NCBI RefSeq assembly: GCF_000312045.1
Contig: NZ_HE978635.1
Coordinates: forward strand, 498,674-562,673
DNA length: 64,000 nucleotides
From: Noviherbaspirillum massiliense JC206
GTDB taxonomy: Bacteria > Pseudomonadota > Gammaproteobacteria > Burkholderiales > Burkholderiaceae_D
Direction of reading: 5' to 3'
Shown here: piece after piece, positions 51,670 to 60,369 of the stretch
Layout of the letters: each line of letters starts with the position of its first letter
Position numbering within the stretch: position 1 is the stretch's first letter
Program-made: the position numbers and the translations under genes
Notes under the pieces: model-generated
The model's input: the letters and a program-made list of their open reading frames with translations, nothing else
The model's database searches: none
What the model was told of the DNA's origin: nothing

Positions 51670-52593
51670 TCACTGCAGCTGGCCTGCAGCCTGCCTGCTG
51701 ATCGAGGCGATGAGTTCCCTGAACCAGCTCTGCGCCGGGTCATTGTCCCGGGATTCATGCCAGTACATTTCGATGCGCATCGCTTTCAGCCGGATCGGCA
51801 GCGGCCGCACCACCACCGGCAATACCCGCGACAGGCGCTGCGCGTAAAAGCCGGGCACTGTCAGCAGCCAGTCGCTGCTTGCCGCGACTTCGGCGGCGGC
51901 AAAATAATGCTGGCACACCAGGCCGATGTCACGCGTCTTGCCATCCTCCCTCAGCAATGCATCCAGCGCTTCGCTCCCGCTTTCCTGTGACACCGCGACG
52001 TGCCGCGCACTCAGGTAGTCGCGCCGCTGCAGCGGATCCGACGCCAGCGGATGCCTGTCTGACATGACGACGACCAGGGAGTCGTCGCAGAGATAGGCGC
52101 TGCGGACCCGCGCCATCGCCTGCAGCCGCCGGTCGACCACGAGATCGACCGCGCCGGAATTCAACTGCCTTTCCACTTCGCTGCGCACCACCGGGCGGCT
52201 GAGGACCTTCGCCCGCGGCGCTTCCTCTGCAAGCCGGGCAACCAGCAGGGGAAAGGCAATCGATTCGAGCACGTCGCGGAAACCGACGGTGAACACGAGG
52301 TCGAGGCCGGCGGGATCGAATGCTTCCTCCATCGACACCGCCGCCTGCAAGCCATTCAGGTGCAGCTGAATCTTCGGCATGATCGCGCGCGTCCTGTGGG
52401 TGGCGACCATCCTGTTTCCCTGGCGAACGAACAAGGGATCGCCCAGGAGTTCCCGCAGCCGGTTGAGGGAATGGGTAATGGCCGGCTGCGTCAGGTGCAG
52501 GGCACGCGCCGCCCCAGTGATCCCGCCATGGGTATAGATGGCGTCCAGGATCTTGAGCAGGTTGAAATCGAGTCGCACATCCCGTTGACTCAT
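51670..52593 (-). CDS. LysR-type transcriptional regulator
   Basis: A 307-residue LTTR. The N-terminal winged helix reads DFNLLKILDAIYTHGGITGAARALHLTQPAITHSLNRLRELLGDPLFVR (about residues 8-57). The co-inducer domain follows to the C-terminus. The frame is open to 52668; the ATG at 52593 has a GGA site and starts directly before the DNA-binding domain. It is convergent with the ACAD operon (three bases between stops) and divergent from glgX. Its target could be either; LTTRs commonly regulate a divergent promoter, but glgX is metabolically unrelated. Confidence 0.82.
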   Translation of the reverse strand: MSQRDVRLDFNLLKILDAIYTHGGITGAARALHLTQPAITHSLNRLRELLGDPLFVRQGNRMVATHRTRAIMPKIQLHLNGLQAAVSMEEAFDPAGLDLVFTVGFRDVLESIAFPLLVARLAEEAPRAKVLSRPVVRSEVERQLNSGAVDLVVDRRLQAMARVRSAYLCDDSLVVVMSDRHPLASDPLQRRDYLSARHVAVSQESGSEALDALLREDGKTRDIGLVCQHYFAAAEVAASSDWLLTVPGFYAQRLSRVLPVVVRPLPIRLKAMRIEMYWHESRDNDPAQSWFRELIASISRQAAGQLQ

Positions 52594-53058
52594 GTCGGGT
52601 TCCAGGTTCTCAGGTCGGATGAAAATCGGTTTGCGTACGGAACAGGCGCGTCCCGCAAGGGGCGGCACAAGCGCCTCCTAAGGCAGGCGCATGGCGATTG
52701 CCGAAGCGAAACAATTTTAAGCGCTTGTCTTCGCAAATGCCCGTTCTTTTTTACATGCTGCATGTACAAATTACGGGAGCGAAAGCTTTTATGGACGATG
52801 CACAGAACGCGTTCGCTGGCGCCTATGTCTCCGCAATACCGGTCGCATAAAGCCCTTTTCGGCTCCCATGTGCGGAAGTAGAAAAAAATGCATCGCTGCG
52901 CACGGTTCCTGCTTGTTGGGATTCAAGAATTGATTTAATGAAAGGAAAACTATGCCGCAACAGCCCGGCGCATCAGCGCCTGCGCCAGCGTGAAAGCCAG
53001 CATGAACAGTCGCCATCGCATCGTCCCATTCAGCCGTCCCAGGTTCCAGGAGTAATCC
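52594..53058 (+). other. Intergenic region between the LysR gene and glgX
   Basis: About 465 bases, AT-richer than its flanks. It holds the inverted repeat TACATG-N3-CATGTA (52752-52766) and a 13-codon ORF at 52952-52993 with an AAAGGAAA site. I cannot tell whether that ORF is a leader peptide or chance. AGGAG precedes glgX. Confidence 0.5.
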
Positions 53059-55170
53059 ATGTTCTTCCAAATCCCTGACCGCCTGATGCGCGGCAGGCCG
53101 TATCCGCTCGGCGCCACTTACGATGGCTCGGGCACGAACTTCGCCGTGTTTTCGGCGAATGCTGAAAAAATCGAGCTATGCATTTTCGACCAGGCCGGGC
53201 GCCGCCAGCTGGCCTGCCTGCCGCTGCCGGACTGCACCGACGAAGTCTGGCATGGCTACCTGCCCGAAGCCGGCCCCGGCTTGCTTTACGGCTATCGGGC
53301 CTACGGGCCCTACGATCCGCAGCGCGGCTTCCGCTTCAATCACCACAAGCTGCTGCTCGATCCGTATGCGCGCCAATTGTCAGGCCCCCTGCGCTGGACT
53401 GATGCCCTGTTCGGATACCGGATCGGATCCGCGCGCGCCGATCTGAGCTTCGACCGGCGCGACAGCGCGCCCGCCATGCCCAAAGCCGTGGTGGTCGAGG
53501 ATGCCTTCAACTGGGGCGACGACCGCCGGCCTCGGACCCCCTGGGAAAAGACCGTGATCTATGAAGCGCATGTGCGCGGCATTTCCATGCTGCGCGACGA
53601 CTTGCGCCCGGACATGCGCGGCACTTTCACCGCGCTGGCCAATCCGCGCTTCATCGAACACCTGCACAAGCTGGGCGTGACCGCCATCGAACTGATGCCG
53701 GTGTATGCCTTCATGCAGGAAAACTACCTGCTGCAGAAGGGCTTGCGCAATTACTGGGGCTACAGCCCGCTGTCCTTCTTCGCGCCCGAACCATCCTATC
53801 TGTCGCAGGGTGGCCTGAACGACATGCGGCTGGCGGTGCGGCGCCTGCATGCGGCCGGCATCGAAGTCATCCTCGACGTGGTCTATAACCATACCGGCAG
53901 CGGCAACGAGATGGGACCGACCATCTGCTTCCGCGGCCTCGACAACCCAAGCTATTTCCGCCTGGTGCCGGGCAACGAGCGCTATTACATCAACGAGACC
54001 GGGTGCGGCAACACGCTCAACGTCTCGCATCCTCGCGTGCTGCAAATGGTGCTCGATTCCCTGCGCTACTGGGCTGAGTCCTTCCACGTCGACGGTTTCC
54101 GCTTCGACCTCGGCGCGACTCTTGGCCGCGAAGGCACCGGCTTCGACCCGGGTTCGGGCTTCTTCGACGCGATCCTGCAGGACCCGGTCCTGTCGCAGCT
54201 CAAGCTCATTTCCGAACCCTGGGACATCGGGCCCGGCGGCTACCAGCTCGGCAATCATCCGCCGCGCTTCGCGGAATGGAACGACAAGTTCCGCGACGGC
54301 GTGCGCCGCTTCTGGCGCGGCGATTCCGGCCAGCGCGGCGACTTCGCCGCGCGCCTGTCGGGCTCGGCCGAACTGTTCAACCGGCGCCGCCGCAAGCCCT
54401 GGGCCTCCGTCAACTTCGTCGCCTCGCATGACGGATTTACCCTGCACGACCTCGTCAGCTATACGCACAAGCACAATGAAGCCAACGGCGAAAACAACAA
54501 CGACGGCCATTCCGAGAACTACAGCGCCAACTGGGGCACGGAAGGACCGACCGACGATCCGGCGGTACGCGAGGTGCGCGAGCGGGTGAAGCGCGCCATG
54601 CTCGCCACGCTCCTGTTTTCGCAGGGCACGCCGATGCTGCTGGCCGGCGATGAATTCGGGCGCACGCAAGGGGGCAACAACAATGCCTATTGCCAGGACA
54701 ACGAGATTTCATGGGTGAACTGGAACATGGCGCAGGAGCCCGCGGGACAGGCGCTGATCGACTATGTCGGGCGGCTCACCGCAATTCGCCACGAGTTCGA
54801 AGCGCTGCAGTCGTACCGCTTCCTCCACGGAGAGGAACTGGCACCGGGCATACGCGACATTGCCTGGTTCGACGAACGCGGCGAACAGCTCTCGTCCGAG
54901 GCCTGGCAGAATCCGGAAGCGCGCGCGCTGGCGGTGCAGCGCGCCAGCGTCAATGGCAACGGGAAGATCGATGTCGTCCTGATGCTGGTCAACGCTGCTG
55001 CCGATCCGATCACCTTCCGTTTTCCGCCGCCGCGGGACGAGTGGTATCTGCTGCTCGACAGCGCAGAGCAGCAAACCGTGGTCCGAAAGATCGCGGAACC
55101 GGAAGCGACGGTGCAGGGACATGGCGTAGTGGTGCTGGCGAATCGGGTACCGGCGAAATTGGCCGCATAA
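53059..55170 (+). CDS. glgX: Glycogen debranching enzyme (isoamylase type)
   Basis: A 703-residue GH13 isoamylase-family enzyme. An N-terminal CBM48 begins GRPYPLGATYDGSGTNFAVFSANAE (~12). Catalytic motifs are VVYNHTGSG (~280), the nucleophile Asp in GFRFDLGATLG (~350), the acid Glu in LISEPWDIGPGGYQLG (~385) and ASHDGFTLHD (~455). GDEFGRTQGGNNNAYCQDN is near 535. It should hydrolyse alpha-1,6 branches of phosphorylase-limit glycogen. AGGAG lies before the ATG. It is alone, with no glg gene beside it. Confidence 0.92.
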   Translation: MFFQIPDRLMRGRPYPLGATYDGSGTNFAVFSANAEKIELCIFDQAGRRQLACLPLPDCTDEVWHGYLPEAGPGLLYGYRAYGPYDPQRGFRFNHHKLLLDPYARQLSGPLRWTDALFGYRIGSARADLSFDRRDSAPAMPKAVVVEDAFNWGDDRRPRTPWEKTVIYEAHVRGISMLRDDLRPDMRGTFTALANPRFIEHLHKLGVTAIELMPVYAFMQENYLLQKGLRNYWGYSPLSFFAPEPSYLSQGGLNDMRLAVRRLHAAGIEVILDVVYNHTGSGNEMGPTICFRGLDNPSYFRLVPGNERYYINETGCGNTLNVSHPRVLQMVLDSLRYWAESFHVDGFRFDLGATLGREGTGFDPGSGFFDAILQDPVLSQLKLISEPWDIGPGGYQLGNHPPRFAEWNDKFRDGVRRFWRGDSGQRGDFAARLSGSAELFNRRRRKPWASVNFVASHDGFTLHDLVSYTHKHNEANGENNNDGHSENYSANWGTEGPTDDPAVREVRERVKRAMLATLLFSQGTPMLLAGDEFGRTQGGNNNAYCQDNEISWVNWNMAQEPAGQALIDYVGRLTAIRHEFEALQSYRFLHGEELAPGIRDIAWFDERGEQLSSEAWQNPEARALAVQRASVNGNGKIDVVLMLVNAAADPITFRFPPPRDEWYLLLDSAEQQTVVRKIAEPEATVQGHGVVVLANRVPAKLAA

Positions 55171-55228
55171 CAAGTCAGCGACGACGCGACGCGACGACCT
55201 AAAGCAGCTTCCATAAGCCTGAAGGACT

Positions 55229-55286
55229 GAAGTAGGGTGCGCCATGTGCACCGGAATTGCATGGTGCGCGTGGCGCACCCTACTTC
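55229..55286. repeat. Long inverted repeat GAAGTAGGGTGCGCCA ... TGGCGCACCCTACTTC
   Basis: Perfect 16-base arms at 55229-55244 and 55271-55286, separated by 26 bases that themselves contain complementary words (GTGCACC/GGTGCGC). The GTAGGGTGCGCC word is typical of dispersed intergenic palindromic repeats in proteobacteria. It could also terminate glgX transcription. Confidence 0.6.
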
Positions 55287-55382
55287 CCCTTCGCAAATCG
55301 AAATCTGCTCTAGGATTTTGAGTGAGGCGCCGGGCGCAGTCATTTCCTGCCCGCGCAGCGTGGTCTTGCTACCCCAGGACGC

Positions 55383-55676
55383 TTAAGGCACGAGATGGCC
55401 GCGTATGAGCGCGGCCTGCTCCTGAAGTGTCGGAAATGACGTGCGCCTGCCGAACAGGCCGGTGAGGTGTAACACCATGCGTAAAAAGAAGCCCGCGTTA
55501 TCCCGGCCGCTGCGCGGGATCAGATGGAAGTGCACATGCGGGACGTGCTGGTTCGCTGCCTTGCCGTCATTCAGCAGGAAGTGGGTGCCACCGACGCCGA
55601 ACCCGGCCTTTCGTTGCGAGGTCACGATGCGGTTGCAAATGTCGAACAGGTGATGTCGCACGGCTTCTGCTAGCAT
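55383..55676 (-). pseudogene. Truncated HIT family protein
   Basis: A 97-residue frame that holds only the second half of a HIT domain: LLNDGKAANQ, then VPHVHFHLIPR with the HxHxHxx active site. A C-terminal tail of ~45 residues follows. The N-terminal strands and the usual nucleotide-binding start of HIT proteins are absent, and no in-frame continuation exists upstream of 55676. I therefore treat it as a 5'-truncated remnant, although a short protein could still be made. It lies back to back with a complete HIT gene at 55762. Confidence 0.6.
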
Positions 55677-55761
55677 CTGCCTTAAATGCTAGGCGCTTCG
55701 GCATGCAGGCGCCTTGTCTTTCCATTTGACAATCAGGCTATTCATTTCGATGGTACGACTT

Positions 55762-56193
55762 ATGAAATATGATTCCCAGAATGTATTTGCCAGAATTTTA
55801 CGCGGCGAGATCCCATCCGTCAGAGTGTACGAAGACGACGCAACCGTCGTGATTATGGACGCTATGCCGCAGTCTGAAGGGCATGTCCTTGTCATTCCAA
55901 GGGAGCCGGCTGTCGAAATATTCGAGCTCTCTGAAGAGAGCGCCGCGGCATGCATTCGCACGGTTAAAAGAGTGGCGGCGGCGGTAAAGGCTGCGCTGAA
56001 TGCGCCAGGCATCATGATTGCCCAGCTCAATGGAAGTGCAGCGGGGCAAACTGTGCCCCATGTTCATTTTCATATTATCCCAAGGCATCAGGCGGAGCCG
56101 CTTAGGCCACACGCCGCCGTTCCCGCAGATCTCGACAGGCTACGCGAAATTGCAGCCCGGATTGTCGCGGCCTTGCCTGCTAGATCAGATTAA
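55762..56193 (+). CDS. HIT family nucleotide hydrolase/transferase
   Basis: A 143-residue HIT protein. The N-terminus SQNVFARILRGEIPSVRVYEDDATVVIMDAMPQSEGHVLVIPR is the standard HIT start. The active site is QTVPHVHFHIIPR (~95) with the nucleophile histidine in the middle. HIT enzymes hydrolyse or transfer nucleoside phosphoramidates and dinucleotides. In-frame ATGs at 55750 and 55762 are both possible; 55762 matches the family start. It is divergent from the truncated HIT copy. Confidence 0.83.
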   Translation: MKYDSQNVFARILRGEIPSVRVYEDDATVVIMDAMPQSEGHVLVIPREPAVEIFELSEESAAACIRTVKRVAAAVKAALNAPGIMIAQLNGSAAGQTVPHVHFHIIPRHQAEPLRPHAAVPADLDRLREIAARIVAALPARSD

Positions 56194-56496
56194 ATTTCTA
56201 ACGCGCCAATACCAAATCACCGTTTGAGTGTCCGCTTCTGGCCGATACCAGTCTCTGGCGATCTCCAGCTTTCGGCCAGAAGCGGACATCGTTTCAATGT
56301 GATGTGATAGCATTCAAGCGTCGAAAAAGACGGGCCGGTATGGTTAGTCCGGCCGTTCCCTCGGGAATTCTGCGTTGGCATCAGCCCAACCCCACGACCT
56401 TCACCTGACTCAACGGGCTCAGGATGGTGGTCGTGTGCCCATTCCACAGCGATCCCGTTTGGTGATGTTCACTTCCTTTCATCTGTGGAGAACGTC
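56194..56496 (+). other. Intergenic region upstream of the VOC gene, holding a long inverted repeat
   Basis: About 303 bases. The left part carries the 17-base inverted repeat described separately. The right part has the GGAG site of the VOC gene. No gene is supported. Confidence 0.5.
56229..56288. repeat. REP-like inverted repeat, TGTCCGCTTCTGGCCGA arms
   Basis: Perfect 17-base arms at 56229-56245 and 56272-56288 with a 26-base loop. The TGTCCGCTT word recurs in the repeats after the VOC gene, so the two sides share a repeat family. Confidence 0.65.
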
Positions 56497-56916
56497 ATGC
56501 AAGCTAGAATTTCTGTTCTTACCCTCGGCGTACAAGACCTCGAACGCTCCGTCAGGTTCTACCGTGACGGGCTTGGCTTGGCTACGGAAGGTATTATTGG
56601 TACTGAATTCGAGAACGGCGCGGTCGCCTTTTTTAATCTGTCCGGTGGACTCAAACTCGCCTTGTGGCCGACGAAAAGTATTGCCGCCGATACTGGACTA
56701 CAGATTCAGGACGGATATGTGCGATCAACCATCGGCCACAACGTGTTTTCCAAGGATGAGGTCGATACAGTTCTAGAAGAAGCGCGAAAAGCCGGTGCCC
56801 AGATTGTCAAGCCAGCGGCAGAGACGTTTTACGGAGGGTATGCGGCCTATTTCGCCGATCCGGACGGGCATCTGTGGGAGATCGTGTTCAATCCGCAAAT
56901 GCTTCCAATGCTCTAG
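56497..56916 (+). CDS. VOC (glyoxalase/bleomycin resistance-like) family protein
   Basis: A 139-residue vicinal-oxygen-chelate fold protein. LTLGVQDLERSVRFYRDGLGL (residues 8-28) is the first babbab unit. GGYAAYFADPDGHLWEIVFNP (~112) is the second, with the metal-ligand Glu in HLWEI. The ATG at 56497 has GGAG eight bases upstream. Members act as glyoxalases, dioxygenases or drug-binding proteins; I cannot choose. The gene is flanked on both sides by TGTCCGCTT inverted repeats, which hints at mobility or at shared insertion history. Confidence 0.8.
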   Translation: MQARISVLTLGVQDLERSVRFYRDGLGLATEGIIGTEFENGAVAFFNLSGGLKLALWPTKSIAADTGLQIQDGYVRSTIGHNVFSKDEVDTVLEEARKAGAQIVKPAAETFYGGYAAYFADPDGHLWEIVFNPQMLPML

Positions 56917-57257
56917 TAGCTCGGCTGCTGGCTAGGACATCCCGTGTTCGCTTCGAAGCGGATGTGATCAGTTCGTCCATGTCCGCTTCGGGTCGCAAGC
57001 GGACGTATTTTCGGCACCTGTTATTTATTGCCTCGGGTCTTCATCGACACTCATGCCTGCGAAAAAACGCTCACATCCAGCGTCGACGCGTACCCGTAGA
57101 CTCACCGATGCTCTCCAGTCATGACGTCCGCGATATCAAATGCTTACACCTTCTTCGCTGTACCATCCAAGGTGAGCAGACAAACAATGCTGAAAAGCGG
57201 AGAGTAAGAGTGCGGGCCATCCCAAGTTTTGTAATCCCGTCAGATCACTGGCAGCTT
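56917..57257 (+). other. Intergenic region after the VOC gene
   Basis: About 341 bases between the VOC stop and the end of the convergent methyltransferase gene. The left part carries the 56949-57004 repeats; the rest shows short open frames only. Confidence 0.45.
56949..57004. repeat. Paired palindromes with the CCGCTTC word
   Basis: A gapless 12-base palindrome CGCTTCGAAGCG (56949-56960) is followed by a stem GTCCGCTT-N8-AAGCGGAC (56981-57004). They share the word with the 56229 repeat and lie just after the VOC gene. Confidence 0.55.
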
Positions 57258-58121
57258 TCATGCATCAGAACACTCAGCCTGCATGGCCTGAGCAAACGTT
57301 TGGGCCCCCGCAATCGCTTCGAACTCCGCACGATTCTTACCGCATGCAGTCTTTAGCCTGTCAGCGAGATCGCGGAATGAGAATCCGTGATGTAGGTCGA
57401 GCTGGGCCGCTCGTTTTCGAAGCGATAAGTGAAACCTCGCCGCGTCTACATTTCTTCCCGAGAAGACGATGCGGTTGAAGCTGCTGCTGGCGTCGCACCA
57501 CCATAAATTGCCGTGGAAAACACCATATAGCCGCTTCATCATGGGTAAAAGATCAGCCGTATCTCCCCAAAGGTTCGATACGAGAACACCGTTCTGTTCA
57601 AGTACGTCATGGCACCGCCGGTAGAAAGCCTCGCTGCTGAGCGTGGGGGCGAGCCCGTCCGCCGTAAAGCCGTCATGCAGGATGACGTCGACTTGGTCGT
57701 TCATGGCAGACAGATAGTCTATCGCATCAGCCTGAACTACCTGAAACCGGTCGTTATTGTCGGGAACGCAGAACGTGCTGCGCAGCGCAATGACATCGGT
57801 ATCCAGTTCGATAACCGTGATGCGAGTCGCGGGCAGCCCGCGGTAGCAATATTTTGCTAGCGAACCCCCGCCCAGGCCAATCATGAGGATGTGCTGCGGG
57901 GCCGGATTAAACAGCAAGAATCCCATCATGGCCTGGGTATAACTGAGCAGCAGGTCGTCGGGGGCCGAAATCCGCATCGCACTTTGAATGTATTTTTCAT
58001 CAAAGTGCAAGGTGCGCATGTCGCCATGGTCAAACGCGAAAGGCTTGCCCCCGCTGTTGTTCAGTGCGTCGGCAAAATGCGGGGGAAGGGTGATGGCATC
58101 ATCGCGTTGCGAATTTTTCAT
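57258..58121 (-). CDS. Spermidine synthase-like methyltransferase-fold protein
   Basis: A 287-residue class I SAM-fold protein related to polyamine aminopropyltransferases. LMIGLGGGSLAKYC (~80) is the cofactor loop, VIELDTDVIALRS (~102) the ribose-binding acid, and VVQADAIDYLSA (~126) the adenine site. In place of the polyamine-synthase Asp pair it has VILHDGFTADGLAP (~147). That makes true spermidine synthesis doubtful. It lies 75 bases after the YjdM gene on the minus strand and may share its transcript. Substrate unknown. Confidence 0.72.
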   Translation of the reverse strand: MKNSQRDDAITLPPHFADALNNSGGKPFAFDHGDMRTLHFDEKYIQSAMRISAPDDLLLSYTQAMMGFLLFNPAPQHILMIGLGGGSLAKYCYRGLPATRITVIELDTDVIALRSTFCVPDNNDRFQVVQADAIDYLSAMNDQVDVILHDGFTADGLAPTLSSEAFYRRCHDVLEQNGVLVSNLWGDTADLLPMMKRLYGVFHGNLWWCDASSSFNRIVFSGRNVDAARFHLSLRKRAAQLDLHHGFSFRDLADRLKTACGKNRAEFEAIAGAQTFAQAMQAECSDA

Positions 58122-58196
58122 GTAGAACTACTTGATTTCATACCGTGCGAATAGTGCATACGTGCCTGCACCCGCAAGGCGCAGCATGCACCCTCG

Positions 58197-58538
58197 TCAT
58201 ACCTTTTTGACAAACTCCGATTTCAGACTCATGGCGCCGAAGCCATCGATCTTGCAGTCGATATTGTGATCACTGTCGACCAGTCGGATATTCTTGACCT
58301 TGGTGCCCATCTTGATGACGCCTGCCGACCCCTTCAGTTTCAAGTCCTTGATGACCGTAACCGTATCACCATCTTTCAACACATTGCCGGCCGAGTCGCG
58401 ATAGACCGTTTCGCTATCTGCGGGCGCCGTAGCGGCTTGCGCTGACCATTCATGGGCGCATTCCGGGCAAGTATAGTTGCCGCCATCATCATAGGTAAAT
58501 TCGGAATTGCACTTTGGGCAAGCGGGTAATGTATTCAT
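58197..58538 (-). CDS. yjdM: PhnA/YjdM-type zinc-ribbon protein
   Basis: A 113-residue protein. An N-terminal zinc ribbon has CPKC (~8) and CPEC (~25), followed by a Lys/Val-rich beta domain ([26 protein letters not shown]) that ends in [16 protein letters not shown], the family signature. E. coli YjdM was once linked to phosphonate use (PhnA), but that is not established. The ATG at 58538 begins the conserved sequence; the frame is open further upstream without family resemblance. Cytoplasmic. Confidence 0.85.
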   Translation of the reverse strand: MNTLPACPKCNSEFTYDDGGNYTCPECAHEWSAQAATAPADSETVYRDSAGNVLKDGDTVTVIKDLKLKGSAGVIKMGTKVKNIRLVDSDHNIDCKIDGFGAMSLKSEFVKKV

Positions 58539-58905
58539 GGCGTGTTCTTCAGTCTCGGGCGATGCCTGCAAAAGGGCGCAAGTATACCGCGCGGGCGGGC
58601 GCCAACCATTTCGGCATTCGTGGATTTGAATCTGTGAGGCAGTACACCGGATAGCTGCAGGCATGCAAAGGGACACGCTCAGCGACTTAGTGTTGGTCGA
58701 GGACAGGAGTCAAGCTGGTCGAAATTTTTCGCACGGCGCACGCAGCAATCTGTCTTATCCAGCCCCCCTGTTCCGGCGGCGGCGGCAGCAGCTGCCTTTT
58801 CCGCAAAACAAATGCAAGCGGGCAAGCCACGCCCCCAGAACCAAGCGATCCAGGCCGTGTCAATAAGGCACTGGTCGGAAGCGCCGACCCATCCAAGGGA
58901 ACATC
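58539..58905 (+). other. Intergenic region upstream of the gene at 58906
   Basis: About 367 bases. It has a GC-rich CCGGCGGCGGCGG run near 58776 and otherwise nothing I can assign. It serves as the divergent control region of yjdM and the hypothetical gene. Confidence 0.4.
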
Positions 58906-59622
58906 ATGAACACCAATCTCGAGCCCGCTCTGCAATCCATCGACCAGGCTGCCGTGGCAGATGCGCTTGCGTCCGCTTTGACGGCTGTCATTTCCAACGC
59001 TTCCGCACCGGAATCGAGCCTTGCGGGCTTGCGCAAGGAAAGAAACGACTCGGTCCCGCCAGAGAAAATGGCTGCCGTAGCTGCCTTGCAGGCGTATGGG
59101 GCCGAATGCGCCGCAGATGTACTGACTGCGGGGCTGGAACAGGATGCGAGCGAACGTGCCGCGCGCCTGCGTGAAGGGCTGGAGGCGGATGCGGGAAGTG
59201 AGACTCTTTCGCTATTACGAACAAACGTCGATGCCGGTTCCACGTTCAAGTCCAGGCTGGCCCTGCGGATCGCATCGAGATGCGCGGAAATGATCGCAGC
59301 TGAAATAGAACGCGACAAGCAAGGGCATTTCACCATCCTCAATGAGCAAGACGCAGCGATATTCGAGTCGAGACGCGAAGCGCACCGCAAGCTGCGCGCC
59401 GAGGTAGCGCGCGACTTTCTCGCATCACTGCCGAGCCGATACCCTTCCTTTGGCGCAGCCTTGTTCGCTGACATCAGGCGACATGTAGAACGAGAGGTCG
59501 CGGAGCAACACAAGCGGCCCGATATACATGAGGCCGTGGCGTCGTTGTTCGACACGGCTATGCGCTGCATGCCAGAGACAATGCGCGACGCAGTGAAGCG
59601 CGCGCAGCAATCGGCGCAATAA
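58906..59622 (+). CDS. Hypothetical helical protein
   Basis: A 238-residue, almost entirely helical, charged protein with no signal or membrane segment. Helices are evident at LQSIDQAAVADALASALTAVI (~9-29), ERAARLREGLEADAG and FESRREAHRKLRAEVARDFLA (~155-175). AAGGGA precedes the ATG. I recognise no family or motif. It is followed by a tandem 13-base repeat and a GC hairpin. Function unknown. Confidence 0.6.
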   Translation: MNTNLEPALQSIDQAAVADALASALTAVISNASAPESSLAGLRKERNDSVPPEKMAAVAALQAYGAECAADVLTAGLEQDASERAARLREGLEADAGSETLSLLRTNVDAGSTFKSRLALRIASRCAEMIAAEIERDKQGHFTILNEQDAAIFESRREAHRKLRAEVARDFLASLPSRYPSFGAALFADIRRHVEREVAEQHKRPDIHEAVASLFDTAMRCMPETMRDAVKRAQQSAQ

Positions 59623-59625
59623 GCG

Positions 59626-59651
59626 CTACAGCTAACCTCTACAGCTAACCT
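59626..59651 (+). repeat. Tandem repeat CTACAGCTAACCT x2
   Basis: Two exact 13-base copies in direct tandem, starting four bases after the stop of the preceding gene. Likely a slippage duplication. Confidence 0.6.
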
Positions 59652-59701
59652 CTACTGCCCCTGCATGCCAGGACCACCGCATACGGCGGTCCTTGATCCG
59701 T

Positions 59702-59717
59702 GGCCGCATGTGCGGCC
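59702..59717 (+). terminator. GC-rich stem GGCCGCA-TG-TGCGGCC
   Basis: Perfect seven-base stem with a two-base loop, about 80 bases after the hypothetical gene's stop. It has no T-run; a termination role is only suggested. Confidence 0.35.
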
Positions 59718-59924
59718 CGCCTTCTTGCCCGCAAATGCGCGAACACCCTGCAGGGCCATCCTCGTGTTCAATGTCGGCTGAGAATCGGATGGCTCGCTGA
59801 ACGTGCATAAACGTCCACACGGCAAATTGCCAATGCAACAATTCCCGATCCTGTCGCTGCACACCATCCATATAGATGGGAACCAGATGGTAAATGGATG
59901 GTCTCACTCGGCAAGGAGGCGACC

Positions 59925-60350
59925 ATGGGACGCGAAACCAGTACTCAAGACAATCGGACAAGAATGGGTGAATCGGAAAAAATCACCATCAATCTTGGCC
60001 CGATTGACCTGGGCCAGATCGACTTGCTGGTGCAGGAGGGCTTTTATTCCAATCGCACCGATCTGATTCGCACGGCTATCCGGAACCAGTTGCAGTCGCA
60101 CGGCGATGTGATCAAGCAAACGGTCGCTCGCAAGAGTCTGGTTCTCGGTTTGCAACATTTCACCCGTGCCGATCTGGAGGCGGTGCGGGACGCAGGACAG
60201 AAGCTTCAGATACAGGTGTTGGGGCTGGCCAGCATTGGCGCGGATGTCACGCCCGAACTGGCACTGGCCGCCATCGACTCTGTCACCGTGCTGGGTGCCT
60301 TGCATGCCAGCGCAGCCGTCAAGGCCGCCCTGGCCGGACGGATACATTAA
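59925..60350 (+). CDS. Ribbon-helix-helix (CopG-type) transcriptional regulator
   Basis: A 141-residue protein. The N-terminal RHH domain reads EKITINLGPIDLGQIDLLVQEGFYSNRTDLIRTAIRNQLQ (~16-55), with the beta-strand and two helices of MetJ/CopG proteins. A ~75-residue C-terminal domain of unknown fold follows. GGAGG precedes the ATG at 59925. It lies 19 bases before the PHB-depolymerase-type esterase gene, an arrangement also seen elsewhere in Burkholderiales. It probably represses the pair, perhaps through the ATCCATATAGATGG palindrome just upstream. Confidence 0.78.
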   Translation: MGRETSTQDNRTRMGESEKITINLGPIDLGQIDLLVQEGFYSNRTDLIRTAIRNQLQSHGDVIKQTVARKSLVLGLQHFTRADLEAVRDAGQKLQIQVLGLASIGADVTPELALAAIDSVTVLGALHASAAVKAALAGRIH

Positions 60351-60369
60351 CTACACGCGAAAGAATGTT

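Larger units (their letters stand above)
59623..59924 (+). other. Intergenic region between the hypothetical gene and the RHH regulator
   Basis: About 302 bases with a tandem 13-mer (59626-59651), a hairpin at 59670-59693 (ten-base stem, one mismatch) and a strong stem at 59702-59717. ATCCATATAGATGG near 59864 is an imperfect palindrome close to the regulator and may be its operator. Confidence 0.5.

Noticed and set aside
53380-54669. 429-codon frame antisense to glgX
   Set aside because: The His/Val/Ala-rich translation matches no family, and the sense strand encodes an intact GlgX.
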